A stretch of DNA of 64,000 nt. Source: Sternotherus odoratus (Eukaryota > Chordata > Testudines > Kinosternidae). Below the pieces are notes generated by a model that was not told where the DNA came from, searched no databases, and was given only the letters and a program-made list of their open reading frames with translations. Location: NCBI GenBank assembly GCA_032164245.1, contig JAVMKO010000020.1, positions 6,723,206-6,787,205 on the forward strand, in the 5' to 3' direction. Both the position numbers and the translations under genes were made by a program. Shown here piece by piece: positions 47,701 to 59,700 of the stretch (position 1 is its first letter; each line of letters opens with the position of its first letter).

Positions 47701-50700
47701 CCTTTGGAACAGAATCTACATATTTATTTCTTGAGAAGCCCTGATACGTGACACGGCCAAGATTCCCTAAGAGACTTTCATCAGTCGGGGCCATATTTTC
47801 AAGAGATCTCGCCTTCCATTAAAGCAGCAAAATACGTGGCCAGATTTTCAGAAGCATCCCACTCTGAAATGTGCTGAGCTCTTTTCAGAACCTGACCCGG
47901 CTTGTTGGTCTTACATTGATTGTGTCAAATTATTTTTCTGCAGGTAGTTTCACCTGGCACCTGTGATCCCAGAGTGAAACTACCTGCAGAAAGCACCTAC
48001 CACTGAAATGCAGCCATCCCTGTGATGAAACCCAGCTGCTCTTTGAGAGCACTCTGTTGAGGAATAGATATGCCTTACTCTTGTGTGGAGCTGTCAAAAA
48101 GACAGGAACAAAATTGTGGTAGCACCTAGGAGTCTCAGCCCTGGACCAAGACCCCATTGTGTTTGGTGCTGTACAAACACAGAACAAAAAGATAGGTTCT
48201 GCCTCAATAAATTAAAAACGTCCATTGACAAATTGAAAGTCAGGATATGTCAACCTACTCTTCTCTGACTATCTCTAAAGATACGTTTTACACCATACAT
48301 ATTATCATAGTCCCGTTAGTGTGATGGACAATATTGATTAGTATGGCAATTCCTATGTTTCTATCTGAGTGACTGGAAGGTTAAAAGAAACCCATGGGTT
48401 TCTATATATATAGATCTCCCCTCAGTCTCCCACGGGTAGCAACACACAATGGTTGGTTGATTGGGTGTGTGGCTTCTGTGAGAAAGCAAGGTTGAAGTTG
48501 TCTGTTTAACATGTCACCCACAGTCACTCTGCTCAGTTCCTGGAATAAAATTCTTGCTGCGGGGCCAGCTGCTAAGAAAGTCCTGATCCCGGTGACTCAC
48601 TCATATTTCCCCAAACCATTGTTCCCATCTGTTCTTTGCTTCTCTCAGCCTCTGCATTTGCCCAGTCTCCTTTCTTGCTCATCCCATCAGCTCTCCTGCC
48701 GACCCCCCTCTCTACTCAGAGTGATACGAGGTATGCAGGATGTTGCACTTCCTTCCTCTGATCATTGTTTGCACCTTTCATTTACTGCAGGGACTCAGCT
48801 CAGAAAGGAAATATGAAAGACGAGGCAGATTTCAGGATTCGCACACCCCAACAGCTAAACCTGAAGACAGGTAAGTCCCTGCCCCAGATTGGGGAGCTAA
48901 ATTTACTTATTTGAACAGCAGCTCAGACAGGAAGACACATTCTGGATTTAAAACCCAGTTAGTCACACACAAACGCCTCTAGCGTGAACTGAGCGCACAC
49001 ATGGCCACTCTTCTGCTGGAAGTGACAACACCAAGGTGGGGCCTGCGGGGTGGCTGAAGCAAGGGGTGAAGGGGAGAAAGCAAACAGTATCTTTCCTGAG
49101 GGCACCAATACTGGCCAGGATGGAAGTGTATCAGCTCAGCTACTTTTCTGAGACTGTAAAGCACCAAATGTGTCCCCCGTGTAATTCCACGGCAGTTGGT
49201 GAACCCCAAACTTGGCCGAGTTACACCAGGGGGGTTGTTATTAATTACATGTACTACGGTAGTGCTCTAAGGGCCAACCAAAAATATGGCCCCATTGTGT
49301 TAGGCACTGCACAGAGTAGTAGACAGTCCCTGTGTCTCTTCTTTTCTATCTATTCCCATTCACATCCCTTTATCTAATCTATCTAGCACATCCAACACCA
49401 TTGTATTTAAACACTGAATGGTAGATGCTTTTGATTCATAAAGCTCTTCAACATCCAACAAGGGGGAATAAATGCATGGTTATTGGTACCTTCATTTCAT
49501 CAGCATTCAGAAGCATTCCACACAGGAGGAAGTCCTCATACTGAGACCAGGGTACAACTGGCTCAGGGAGTTCCCTCAGGTAGAGTTTGAACAAAGAGGC
49601 CACCGTATGTACATCTGTATCGCTGTAGAACAAATGGTGAGATTGGAATAAAAGGATCCACACAAGTGAGACTCAGAGCAGTTGGCTAGGTTAAAAGAAA
49701 CCCAGGGAACCATGTATCGGTTTTGCTCATCTTGGCTGTGTGAATTTAGCTTCTGGGAAAGGTTCCTGTTTTCAGCAACACTAGCCTCCCCTTCAGGAGA
49801 GGAGAGGAGGGGACAAATCAAAATTATAGGAACAGGCCACCAGTGGGGGACACCAGGCAGAGAACCCCAGGAGCAACCCACTGCTGCTCTGAGACTGGAC
49901 TGAAGGAGACAGTGGAAGAAAAGTGCATGCTTGGAAGATCTTTCTGCTCTACCCTAGCGCTGGTGGTTTCCCAGCATTCAAAATCAGGGGAGTGTTTTTC
50001 TGGCCTACATTTGAGTCAAGGGTGTTTTTATGCATTTACTTAATAGGCAAATATTTTCTAGCACTCACATATTTGGCAGGCTGTTTCCATTTAGAATTGG
50101 CAACGCTTGTCTGGGTTTTTAAGGTTAACGGCAATTACTGAACATGTTCTGTGAGGACAGATGTTTGCAGCTTTGCATACCAAATAGTTTATATTCTGTC
50201 AAAAAGGACACTGTCAAGATAGGTCTCTGTTTTGACCTACCTTGAAGTTGTTAAACTATTATAATCTGCTGGCAAGAACCCACCAGGTCATTTATTTTTT
50301 AGGTTGTTGGGTTTTTTTCTTTAAAGCCTACCACTCACTTACTGAGAAATGCTTTAAAAGCCACCATTTTTGTAGACCCTACCAAAACAAAATATCATGA
50401 GCTTCATCTGCCTGCTCGGCATCAATGCTTCACTAACAAGCACCATGGCACAGTGCTGTGCTGGCAAAGATGACCACACACACAGAAAAATAGACCTTGG
50501 AAAGGAGACTGAAGTTATCAAATTGTTGATGTCGTTGTTATGTAAAAGGAGTCAGTGATTGGTCTTTCCCAGTCCATCCCAGGGATTAAAGTAAGAGGAG
50601 GCAGGGAGGTGCACAGCTCTGCTACAAACAGAGGAGAGCACTGTATGGAGAATCTAGTCCTTAGTCCTTTTGCTTTGATCAGTGATCTAAGCATCCTTAC

Positions 50701-53700
50701 TGTGACATCTACTCACCACCAAGACCTGAGATTTTGTCAATGAACCTTTGCAGAGTCTAGATCAAATGGTAACACCTGTTTTCTTTTGAGTCCTGACCCA
50801 CAGACAGGCCGAGGGATTTATTTCCTGTTGCTGCAGATAACACAGTCCTATAAATATGGCACGGGGTATGTGTGCAGGCGGGGCTGACAATTGCACCCAG
50901 GCTGGCAATGTGCTTTTTACTGAGCTTTCTAGATCTTCTTTTCAAACCCAGTACAGTAAAACCTCCATTTAACGGACTAATTCGGGCGAGGGGGTGTCCG
51001 TTAAATCAAAAAGTCCGTTATTTAATAAAAAAAACAACGAGCTGTCGGAGCAGCAGCCCACCCGCCACAGGGTCGGGGCGGCAGCTCCGCAGCCTGCCCG
51101 CTGCTGGGACCCGAGCGGCAGCCGGGAGCAGTCAGCCAGCCCGCCCGGGTCCCGGGTGCTGGGACCCGGGTGCTGGCTGGGACCTGGGTAGCAGCCGGGA
51201 ACCGTCAGCCAGCCCGCCTCGGTCCCGGCTCTTGGGACCCGGGCGGCAGCCGGGAGCCGTCAGCCAGCCTGCTGGCGGGACTCGGGCGGGAGCTGGGAAC
51301 TGGCAGCCAGCCCGCCTGCTGTTGTGACCTGGGCAGCAGCCGGGAGCCGGCAGCCAGCCCGTGAAAAATGGATTTCGGATGCATCAGACTTGCTCAGAAA
51401 TTTTGTCCGTTGCATCCGAAGTCCGTTAAATCGAGGTCCGTTAAATCGAGGGTTTACTGTAGTGGCAAAGCGCATCCTTCTCAAATAACATCTAGACCAG
51501 CCTTCGGCGCCTGAGCGCCGTCCCAAGCCACAAAGTCCACCATGGCTGGTTTTGAGTTAGCCCCACAAGCCTGAGACATGCTGCCATGGCTCTGTAGACA
51601 TCCCCCTTGTGGCAAGTCACTTAACCCCTCTGTGATTTGCCTCTGTACCTACCAAATGCCTGATTCTGCCAACTCTTAGGCCTTGTCTCCACTAAAAAGG
51701 AATTGCTGTACCAGCAAACCCTCCTAGTGCAAACACAGCTTATACCAATTAACGTGTGCTTTTGAGCTTATACCAGCTCCCCAAAGAAAATAAGCAAAAG
51801 GGCTTTTTTGTGGGTATAACTGCAGCTACACTAAGGCTGTTGCTGGCATAACTCTGTTGGTTGGGGTATGATATTTTTTAACTAGCATAGCCCTCTGCTT
51901 TACTATGAGTCAGTGCACAGCTCATGTGCTAAAAGTGAAGCATGCACATAAGTATTTGCAGGACTGGGGCTCGTCCCAGGACTTCTGAGCATCTTGGGTT
52001 TGATCTAGACCCAGCTTTTGCAGTACAGAACTAGCAGTGTGGGTTGTTGCTTTTTTTTTTAACCATTAATTTTATACTGGTGAAATCCTGAGGGTACAGT
52101 TATATTAGTACAAAGGTGCCTTCTGCCAGTATTGCTAATTCCCTTGCATATACAGGAGTAGTTATCGTGGTATAAGCATCTTTATACAGATATAACTGAG
52201 TCCATACTATGCAGATTATACCATTCTAATTTCACCAGTATAGCTAAAGTGGTATGACTTTTGTGTGTAGACAAGCCAAGACCTGTGCCACTCAAGTCAA
52301 TCGGCGGTTCAGTGGGAGCCAAATCACTCCTGATGTTTGTAAAGAGCTTAAAGATTCTCAGTTTGAGTGCAAAGTGTTATTACCATCCAAGGATTCCTAG
52401 GAACTCACACAGTGTTTATCCCAAGTCCTGGGATACAAAAGCACTGTTCTGCAAAAAGGCTTTACCTTCCTGTGAACCCAGCACAGGTTATAACAAGAGG
52501 ATTTGCCATGGGCATGCCGGGTTGTGATTCAGAAGCTCAGAAAGCCAGAGCCGTTCAGCTCCAACAGGCAAGACGCAGGGAGGCCAGGTTTCAAACACAA
52601 CAGACACAGCAACTTTCAGATCTCATCTTGGCACAGGGATTATTCCAAGAGTAAGGGTCAAGGTTCACCTAACTGCCTTGATGTGAACTTTCCTTTCTAT
52701 GTAAAGACCAGTAATGAAAAGGAAGGGTGGTCTAGTGGTTTGAGTCCTAGGCTAAGACTCTAAAAACACCAGACTAACACGGCTACCTCTCTGATTAAAA
52801 ACACTAGTTCACTTCCCAGCACTGCACCTTGGGGAAATTAATCAACATTTTCACTGGTCTCTAATTTGGGGGCACATTGCTCTTTTCAGGGGAGCAGTTT
52901 AGATTTTCACAAGTCCTGAGCTCTTGCCACACTGTTTGATATCATCAGGAGCAGCCCCGCTGAAATCAGTTTCTGGGGATCTCAACGCTGAGCTTCCCAA
53001 AAGCAACAGTCAGTTTTGAAAGGATCAGCCTAAATCCTGGTCCTAGTGGGACTGTTCCCACTGACGAGAGTAGGGCTCAAAGGAGCGCCAAGGTCAGGTA
53101 AATAACCCCAGATCTGTGCATCTTGGACCACAGAACCATGCACCTCCCTGTTTCCAGTATTGTGGATGGGCTGGGAGCTAACCTAGCTCAGAATCCCTAA
53201 ACCAGCCTAATACCCCAGTAGCCTATACCTCATGGGTGTGCTTACATCTGTGGCACACAATGTGAGTCAGCAGCATTTTGCACTGCTCTATGTGACTGCA
53301 CAGGCTCAGGGCATGGAAAATCAGGCACTTGTGTATATAACACCAAGCCCCAAGATCCTTCATCAAAAGCCAACACAAAGGGTTTATTTAACCCCATCTC
53401 CAAGCAGGTGAGAAGGGTTAGAGATAATGAGACAGGACAGCTCACTGAGGGGAAGGGGCTCAATCAGGAACTAATGAGTCAAATCAGGAAGCTTTATAAA
53501 GAGAGGCCCAGCCCTTTTATCCTCTTTTCTTTTTGCAGGGCCTATGTTATAGAGTGCAGGGAGGGAATGTAGCAGATTTTGCTATTACAATACCTTCTAC
53601 AATACACATATATGGAGGGAGGGGAGCTGAGATAAAGAATGAAGCCTTTTACTGGGGATTGCATTGGTTGGCAGAGTGTTTTGAATCTGAACTCTAGGTT

Positions 53701-56700
53701 AGGGAACAGAGCATTGGTTTGGAGGCTGGGGGTACAGAGAGGGGTATGGAAAAAGGTTGTTTTTTTTCAAAATGGGGTAAATTGTAGAAATGCAGGACTT
53801 GAAGGGACCTCGAGAGGATGTTTAGTCCAGCCCTCCATGCTGAGGTAGGACCAAACAGTTACCCCATCATTCATTATTAATTATTATTATTATCTGTATT
53901 GCTGTAGTGTAGTGCCTCAGAGCCTTTGTTACAGATCAGGACTGTGCTGTACCAACACATGAAATGAAAGGATAGTCTGCCCCCAGGGCAATCTAAATAT
54001 AAGACAAGAGATAACTGATGGGAGAGTACAAGGGAACCATATTGGTCAACGTGATAGGCACTGGGCTCTTCACACAAAGAGCCTGGCCCTTGTCAAGTGT
54101 TTTTATAGGCATCAGGGCAAAGGAGAGTTTTAAGAAGGGATTTGGATAATGAGGTAGCTTAATGGCTGTGCACAGGGAGCAACTCCCAGGCATGTGGGGC
54201 AGGCTGGGAGAAAGCACGGTGGTGCTCGTTAGCAAATGTAACAAGTCGCCCATGGAAGTGAACATCCTGGGCAGATCAGAGGGAAGTAGTGACAAGTCAA
54301 CAGTGAGCAAAACATGCTATGAAGGGAAAGGGTTGGCTCTGAAGTGTCTGGAAAGTGAACAAGAGCAGTCTATGTTCAGTGCAATAGGAAAGGGAAAGCC
54401 AGTGGCGGGATATACCCGAAAGTAGAAAAGAATTGGTGAGGGAAAGCAACTTGGGTGGAGGGGTGTGGAATCTGATCCTTAAAGATTTAGAATGAATGAA
54501 ATTAGACCCACCTGGAATCTTCTCCACTGAGCCTAATGACAATCCCCAGTTCACTTCCACCTCACCCAAGCATATCCCTTGAATGGTTGACCGCAAAGGG
54601 GGAGGAGCGAAAATGCCATTAATGCTAAAGAAGTTGATGGCACATCATGTTCAACTCCCAGTACTGGTGGTTTCCCTGTATCCCTTTGGGGCCTCATTTC
54701 CTATTTGTCAGTTGGCAGGTGGGAGAATGTGTTAAGTTCACTCCTCCTCGTTACAACATTCAGTTCCTCAGATCTGCATTTGCGGTTAATCCCAGTTTGA
54801 AAGATGACCGAATCGTAGAGATTCCTGCCAGAAGGGGCTGTCCTATCTAGTCTGATCTCCTGCACATCAGAGGCCCCTGCATACCATCCGGACCCCACCA
54901 TAAAAAGCTCAGCAACCAAAATTTGAGCAAAGTATTACCCGCTGGTCTCCTTTTGAAAGCAAAGTGAGAGTGCCGATAGGTAACACCTCCTTGGGATCCT
55001 TTGCTAACCTGCCCTTCCACATCTAAAAGGAAAGGTCAGCCATGCCTGAAAGTTCCTGTCATCTTCTGCCTATTTGGGGACATTTGTGGAGTGAGTTTGT
55101 GGGTCTCAGCCAAACCCCTCATCAGTGGCCGTTTGTCCGCATCGCCCAAGTCACCCATAACAGTCAACGGTAACTGGTGGTTTCAGCAGATGGGCCAAGG
55201 GCCGAATGGGGCATGAGGACTAAACTCCGCCCTAGAGGTGGTTCCTCCAGACAGGATTGGGGCACATTGCCAAGGCAGAGTTTGTGGGAAAGATCTGCAC
55301 TGCGGCTGTTTGCCGAGCATGTTCTGTAGGTAAAGAGGACCTTAATTTCAGTCAGTCCAGCAACTTCCCCCCTGGGGGGGGACCCTGGTAGCTTCCCGGG
55401 ATTCTTTTCCTAAACAATGAGCATTGTTGTCTGCCCTGTGTGCCCAGTTATCCTTCCAACCCTGCTCTCTCAGCCCAGGCTTTGACTTTCAGGTGACTCC
55501 CATAATTTTTTGAACCCTCCTTTCTAATTGGGGGAATGATTTTTCTTGCACAATGGGCAGGGTCTTGTCTGCTTCTCCACTCAAAGCATCCAGGCCAGGG
55601 ACTTCCACAAGCCTTCAGTTAAAAGCAGTAGATCGACATACTGAACCCCGAAGGTCTTAGTTGGGTGGGATCAGGAAATATAAACATTACCGGTCAAAAG
55701 ATGGTCTTTCCCCAGCGTCAAATGCATCCCTCAGCTGCTTCACCAGGTTGTCCTGGCCAGGCAGTCGGAAGATGCCCTCCTCATTCATGCCATGCTCGCG
55801 TATGAACTCTGCACACGTCTCCACCAGGATGGGGACCAGATGCTGCCCGAATTTCTGTTCATATGCCACAGTCTCCGCCAAGCGCTGGCCAAATACCACT
55901 ACATAGAAGATGGGTATTGTTAATGTAGGCCCAGGTGGGATTTATCCCTAGTCCCTTGTAATACGGTCATGGTATGGAGCTACTTTCAAAGCTGAACAGA
56001 GGCTTGGTTGCTAGATGAAAATACCAGGCCAGATCATCAGCTCAAACTCCATTGGCTCTGCTGGTTTACATCAGCCAAAAATCTGGCCCACTTAGAAACT
56101 GCCAGACCAGAACTATGGTCTATCTAGCCTAATATCAGCAGCCACTGCAAGATGCTTCAGGCAGGTCACCAAAGGGTGCAACAGAGACATCTTCTTGATA
56201 TTCATATATGGCTCAGCTTATGCTCTGTCTGCCTACTTAGACTGAAACTCCTTTAAAGGAAATCCCTGCCCTCAGAGAAGCAGAAAAATTCGGCTCTGAA
56301 CTTCCCCAAAGCTCAGGGTTTGAGACCACGGTTTCAATTCATTTATGCATATTTCTGTTTATAAGATCCTCAGCACTGCACAGCAACCAGCTGGTAATGT
56401 TAACATGCCATGGGATATGGAGATTGGGGTACCCCAGGGAGAAGTTTGATTTATCTTTGTCTTATAATAGCCAGCGGCAAACACTTTAACAAACATCACA
56501 AACATTTCTTCTGAGTGTTTGATGGCGGATCCATCAGGAGAAAATCTAAGAGAGTAGCTCATAGAAACCACTGAAGAAATGATGGAAAATAAAACATCTT
56601 CCATTGAATTAAATTAACCTGTTAACCCTTTCCTGCAAATAGTGTTAATACTTTACATCTTCAAAGTGCCAAACAAATGTTAAGTAATCCCTCCTCACAA

Positions 56701-59700
56701 CACCCTTGTATTAAGTAGTATTGTCTCTGTAATATACATGAGGAGCCCGAAATACAGCCAAGATGCGGCTATAAGAAAAATGCTGAGGGGAGACTAGGAG
56801 TGAATGTGAAAAATGTCAATAGGATGGCAAAAATGCAGAGAGCTGGGGATATGTCACTGCATTAGCCCTGCCGCTGACAAACCCGCAGAGTGGAGGTGCC
56901 TGTGAATTAAGAGCCAGATTATGTAGGTTACTTTGGGGATCTGTCTTTTCACACCCCCGGCCACTGACACATACCATGGAGGTGCCTATGAGTTAACAGC
57001 CCATTTTCAGAGGTGGGGTTAACTCCAGGTGAAGTCAGCCGCTCAGCGGTTGTAAAAACTGGGCCCTTCCACGTTGAGCAAGTTGCTAACATCAAGTCAA
57101 ATGTCAGAACCAATTCAAACTCAGGGATTCTTGGTTTCCTGTCCCCTGCTGGCCCTCACTGCCTCCTTTCTTCAGAGACATGCGATCACTGGTAAAACAG
57201 AGGTCTTAAAACTAATAGCAAAGGAAAAACAGCCTCGTAATGCAGCTCCAGCTGTGTTTTGAGCTGGGAGCCTTTCCCTACCCTACTCCCTAATGTATCC
57301 TCTGCAAGTCAGCTATGTAAATACGTGTTGCTTTTTTAAAATGGGGCAGTACCTTTCCTCCGGAGCAAAGGCTTTTCCCTCCTGAACTCCCAGCAGAAAA
57401 CCATCCCTAAGGCTGGAATACAGCAGCCCTCATCCCAGCTCTTCATCCTCGGGGCTTTAGGCATGATGACAGCAGAGATGTCCCAGGCCCAAGCGGCTCC
57501 GGAACATTAATGGCAAAGGGTCCCACGGCCGCCTCCTAGATTTTTGCCCCGTAATGTGTTCACCTCCTGTTCCGAAGGCTGAAATAATCCCTATGTATCT
57601 CCTGCAGATCAGCATCATGCTCATAAATACTCCCGTGTGGAACCGCAAGACTTGTCAGCACCTGCCTTATGGTGGGGTTTTTTTTTTCATTGACACAAGA
57701 CTCCCTGTTGCTTTTAAATAATGAATGTAAACCTGTCATTGTACCAGTGAAAGTATAAATGGCTCCTTTTTCTTAGTAACTCATTATCTGCCATTCAGTT
57801 ATCACCCTGGAGGGTCATAAAACTCAACCCTCTACCAACATGGCTCTAGACATCAGTCATTCCGTCTGACACACTGTTAGCATGTCAGCCAGCTCAGAGA
57901 CATCAGGCTGGTAAGGGGCTCAGAGGCATTTTTTAAAAGGTTTCATTTCACCCGGTGCAGCCTCTCTGCTTTTTTAACATGGAGAAAATTAACAAACAGC
58001 TGCCTTATCTGCCTGCATCACCGGGGGCATTTTTCAAGGGGGATGCAACCCAAGCCTAAAGCAGGCAGATGTGCAAAGTAAGGGGTCGGCAACCTTTCAG
58101 AAGCGGTGTGCCGAGTCTTCATTTATTCACTCTAGTTTAAGGTTTTGAGTGCCAGTAATAGATCTTAACATTTTTAGAAGGTCTCTTTCTATAAGTCTAT
58201 AATATAGAACTAAACTATTGTTGTCTATAAAGTCAATAAGGTTTTTAAAATGTTTAAGAAGCTTCATTTAAAATTAAATTAAAATGCAGAGCCTCCCAAA
58301 CCAGGAGCCAGGCAGTGCGAGTGCCACTGAAGATCAGCTCATGTGCCGCCTTCGGCAGGTGTGCCATAGGTTGCCTACCCTTGATAATAGACCATGTCCT
58401 ATTCTCAAGCCAGCCGTTTGGGGATCCATTAACCCCCGAGATAATTTATTAACATGGGATGAGTCAACATCACTGAAAATGGCCCTGAATCCTCATATAC
58501 ACTGAGGCCCCTTTACACAACTCTAGGTTTTGCATTTACACTCGCTTAAAGGCCGCTCTACCCTGGTGCAAATGAGCATCAGTGCGGAAGTCTTTATTTG
58601 CGATCATGTGACTTTTTAGGGGGATGATCTTGGAACTCCCTTGGTCCAATGGGCTTAGTTTTGAGCCACTTGGTGGTACTGCAGCTTTCCAGACTATCAG
58701 AGTGGGGTTTAGAGCCCTTAGAAACACTGGCTGTTAAACATTAACCTGAATGACAGCAATGTGACTGACTTGACTAGAATAAAGAAGCTCTATAATCAAT
58801 GTCATCCATTAACATCAGGTCTTCATCTGTAGCATATGTAAATCACTTTTATCTCCTTGGGTGAAAGTTGAGAACATAAGAATTGCCATATTGGATCAGG
58901 CCAAAGGACCATCTAGCCCAGTCGCCCGTCTACCGACAGTGGCTAGTGTCAGGTGCCCCAGAAGGAGTGCACAGAACAGGGAATCTTGAAGTGATCCATC
59001 CCCTGTCGCTCATTCCCAGCTTCTGGAAAACAGAAGCTAGGGACACCATCCCTGCTCATCCTACCTAATAGCCATTGATGGCCCTATCCTCCATGAATTT
59101 ATCTAGTTCTTTTTTGAACTCTGTTAGTCTTGGGCTCCACAACATTCTCGGGCAAGGAGTGCCACAGGTTGACTGTGCGTTGTCTGAAAAAATACTTCCT
59201 TTTGTTTGTTTTAAATTTGCTGCCTATTAATTTTATTTATTGTCCCCCCCCCTAGTTCTTGTGTTATGAGAAGGAGTAAATAACACTCTTATTTACTTTC
59301 TCCACACCAGTCATGATTTTATATGACCACCTTAGTCATCTCTTTTCCAAGTTGAAAAATCCCAGGCTTATTAATCTCTCCTCCTACGGAAGCTGCTCCA
59401 TACCCCTCATCTAGGCTATAGAAGCAAAAGATGTTACCAAAAAGCCACCCCTGGAGCCATTTCAGCTCCCCTTTACCTCCTGATGGAGATCCCACAACTC
59501 TTCGGATAGACTTAACCCACTCATCCATCTCGGATTGGGAATTGGCCATCAGTACATAGGAGTCTTGTCCTGTTCGATTTTGGTCTCCTGAGACCCCTGC
59601 AAAAATAATTACTCGTAAAGGGAGTTGCGGGTGGAACAAAGACACGTGGCCTTATTGATTTCTTAGCTAAGTGCTATGGGCCCAAAAAAACCCATTATCC

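Larger units (their letters stand above)
47576..49489 (-). other. ARHGAP25 intron, 1.9 kb
   Basis: It contains SINE fragments at 48110-48225 and 49225-49340 and a CR1 end at 48300-48375. The rest is single-copy in appearance. Confidence 0.8.
49623..55690 (-). other. ARHGAP25 intron, 6.1 kb
   Basis: This intron holds a Tigger-like element, two MITE-type or SINE relics, two CR1 ends and a long unclassified repeat (53872-54430). The stretches 49650-50900 and 54900-55690 look single-copy. Confidence 0.8.
55899..59476 (-). other. ARHGAP25 intron, 3.6 kb
   Basis: It contains a CR1-like piece (56090-56165), a MIR fragment (56640-56755), a hAT element (58079-58384) and a long CR1 (58870-59410). The part 56800-58070 looks single-copy. 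Confidence 0.8.

Noticed and set aside
50872..51327. 151-residue open frame on the plus strand
   Set aside because: It is the GC-rich minisatellite of a Tigger-like element read in one frame, rich in SRQPAR-type repeats, with no domain.
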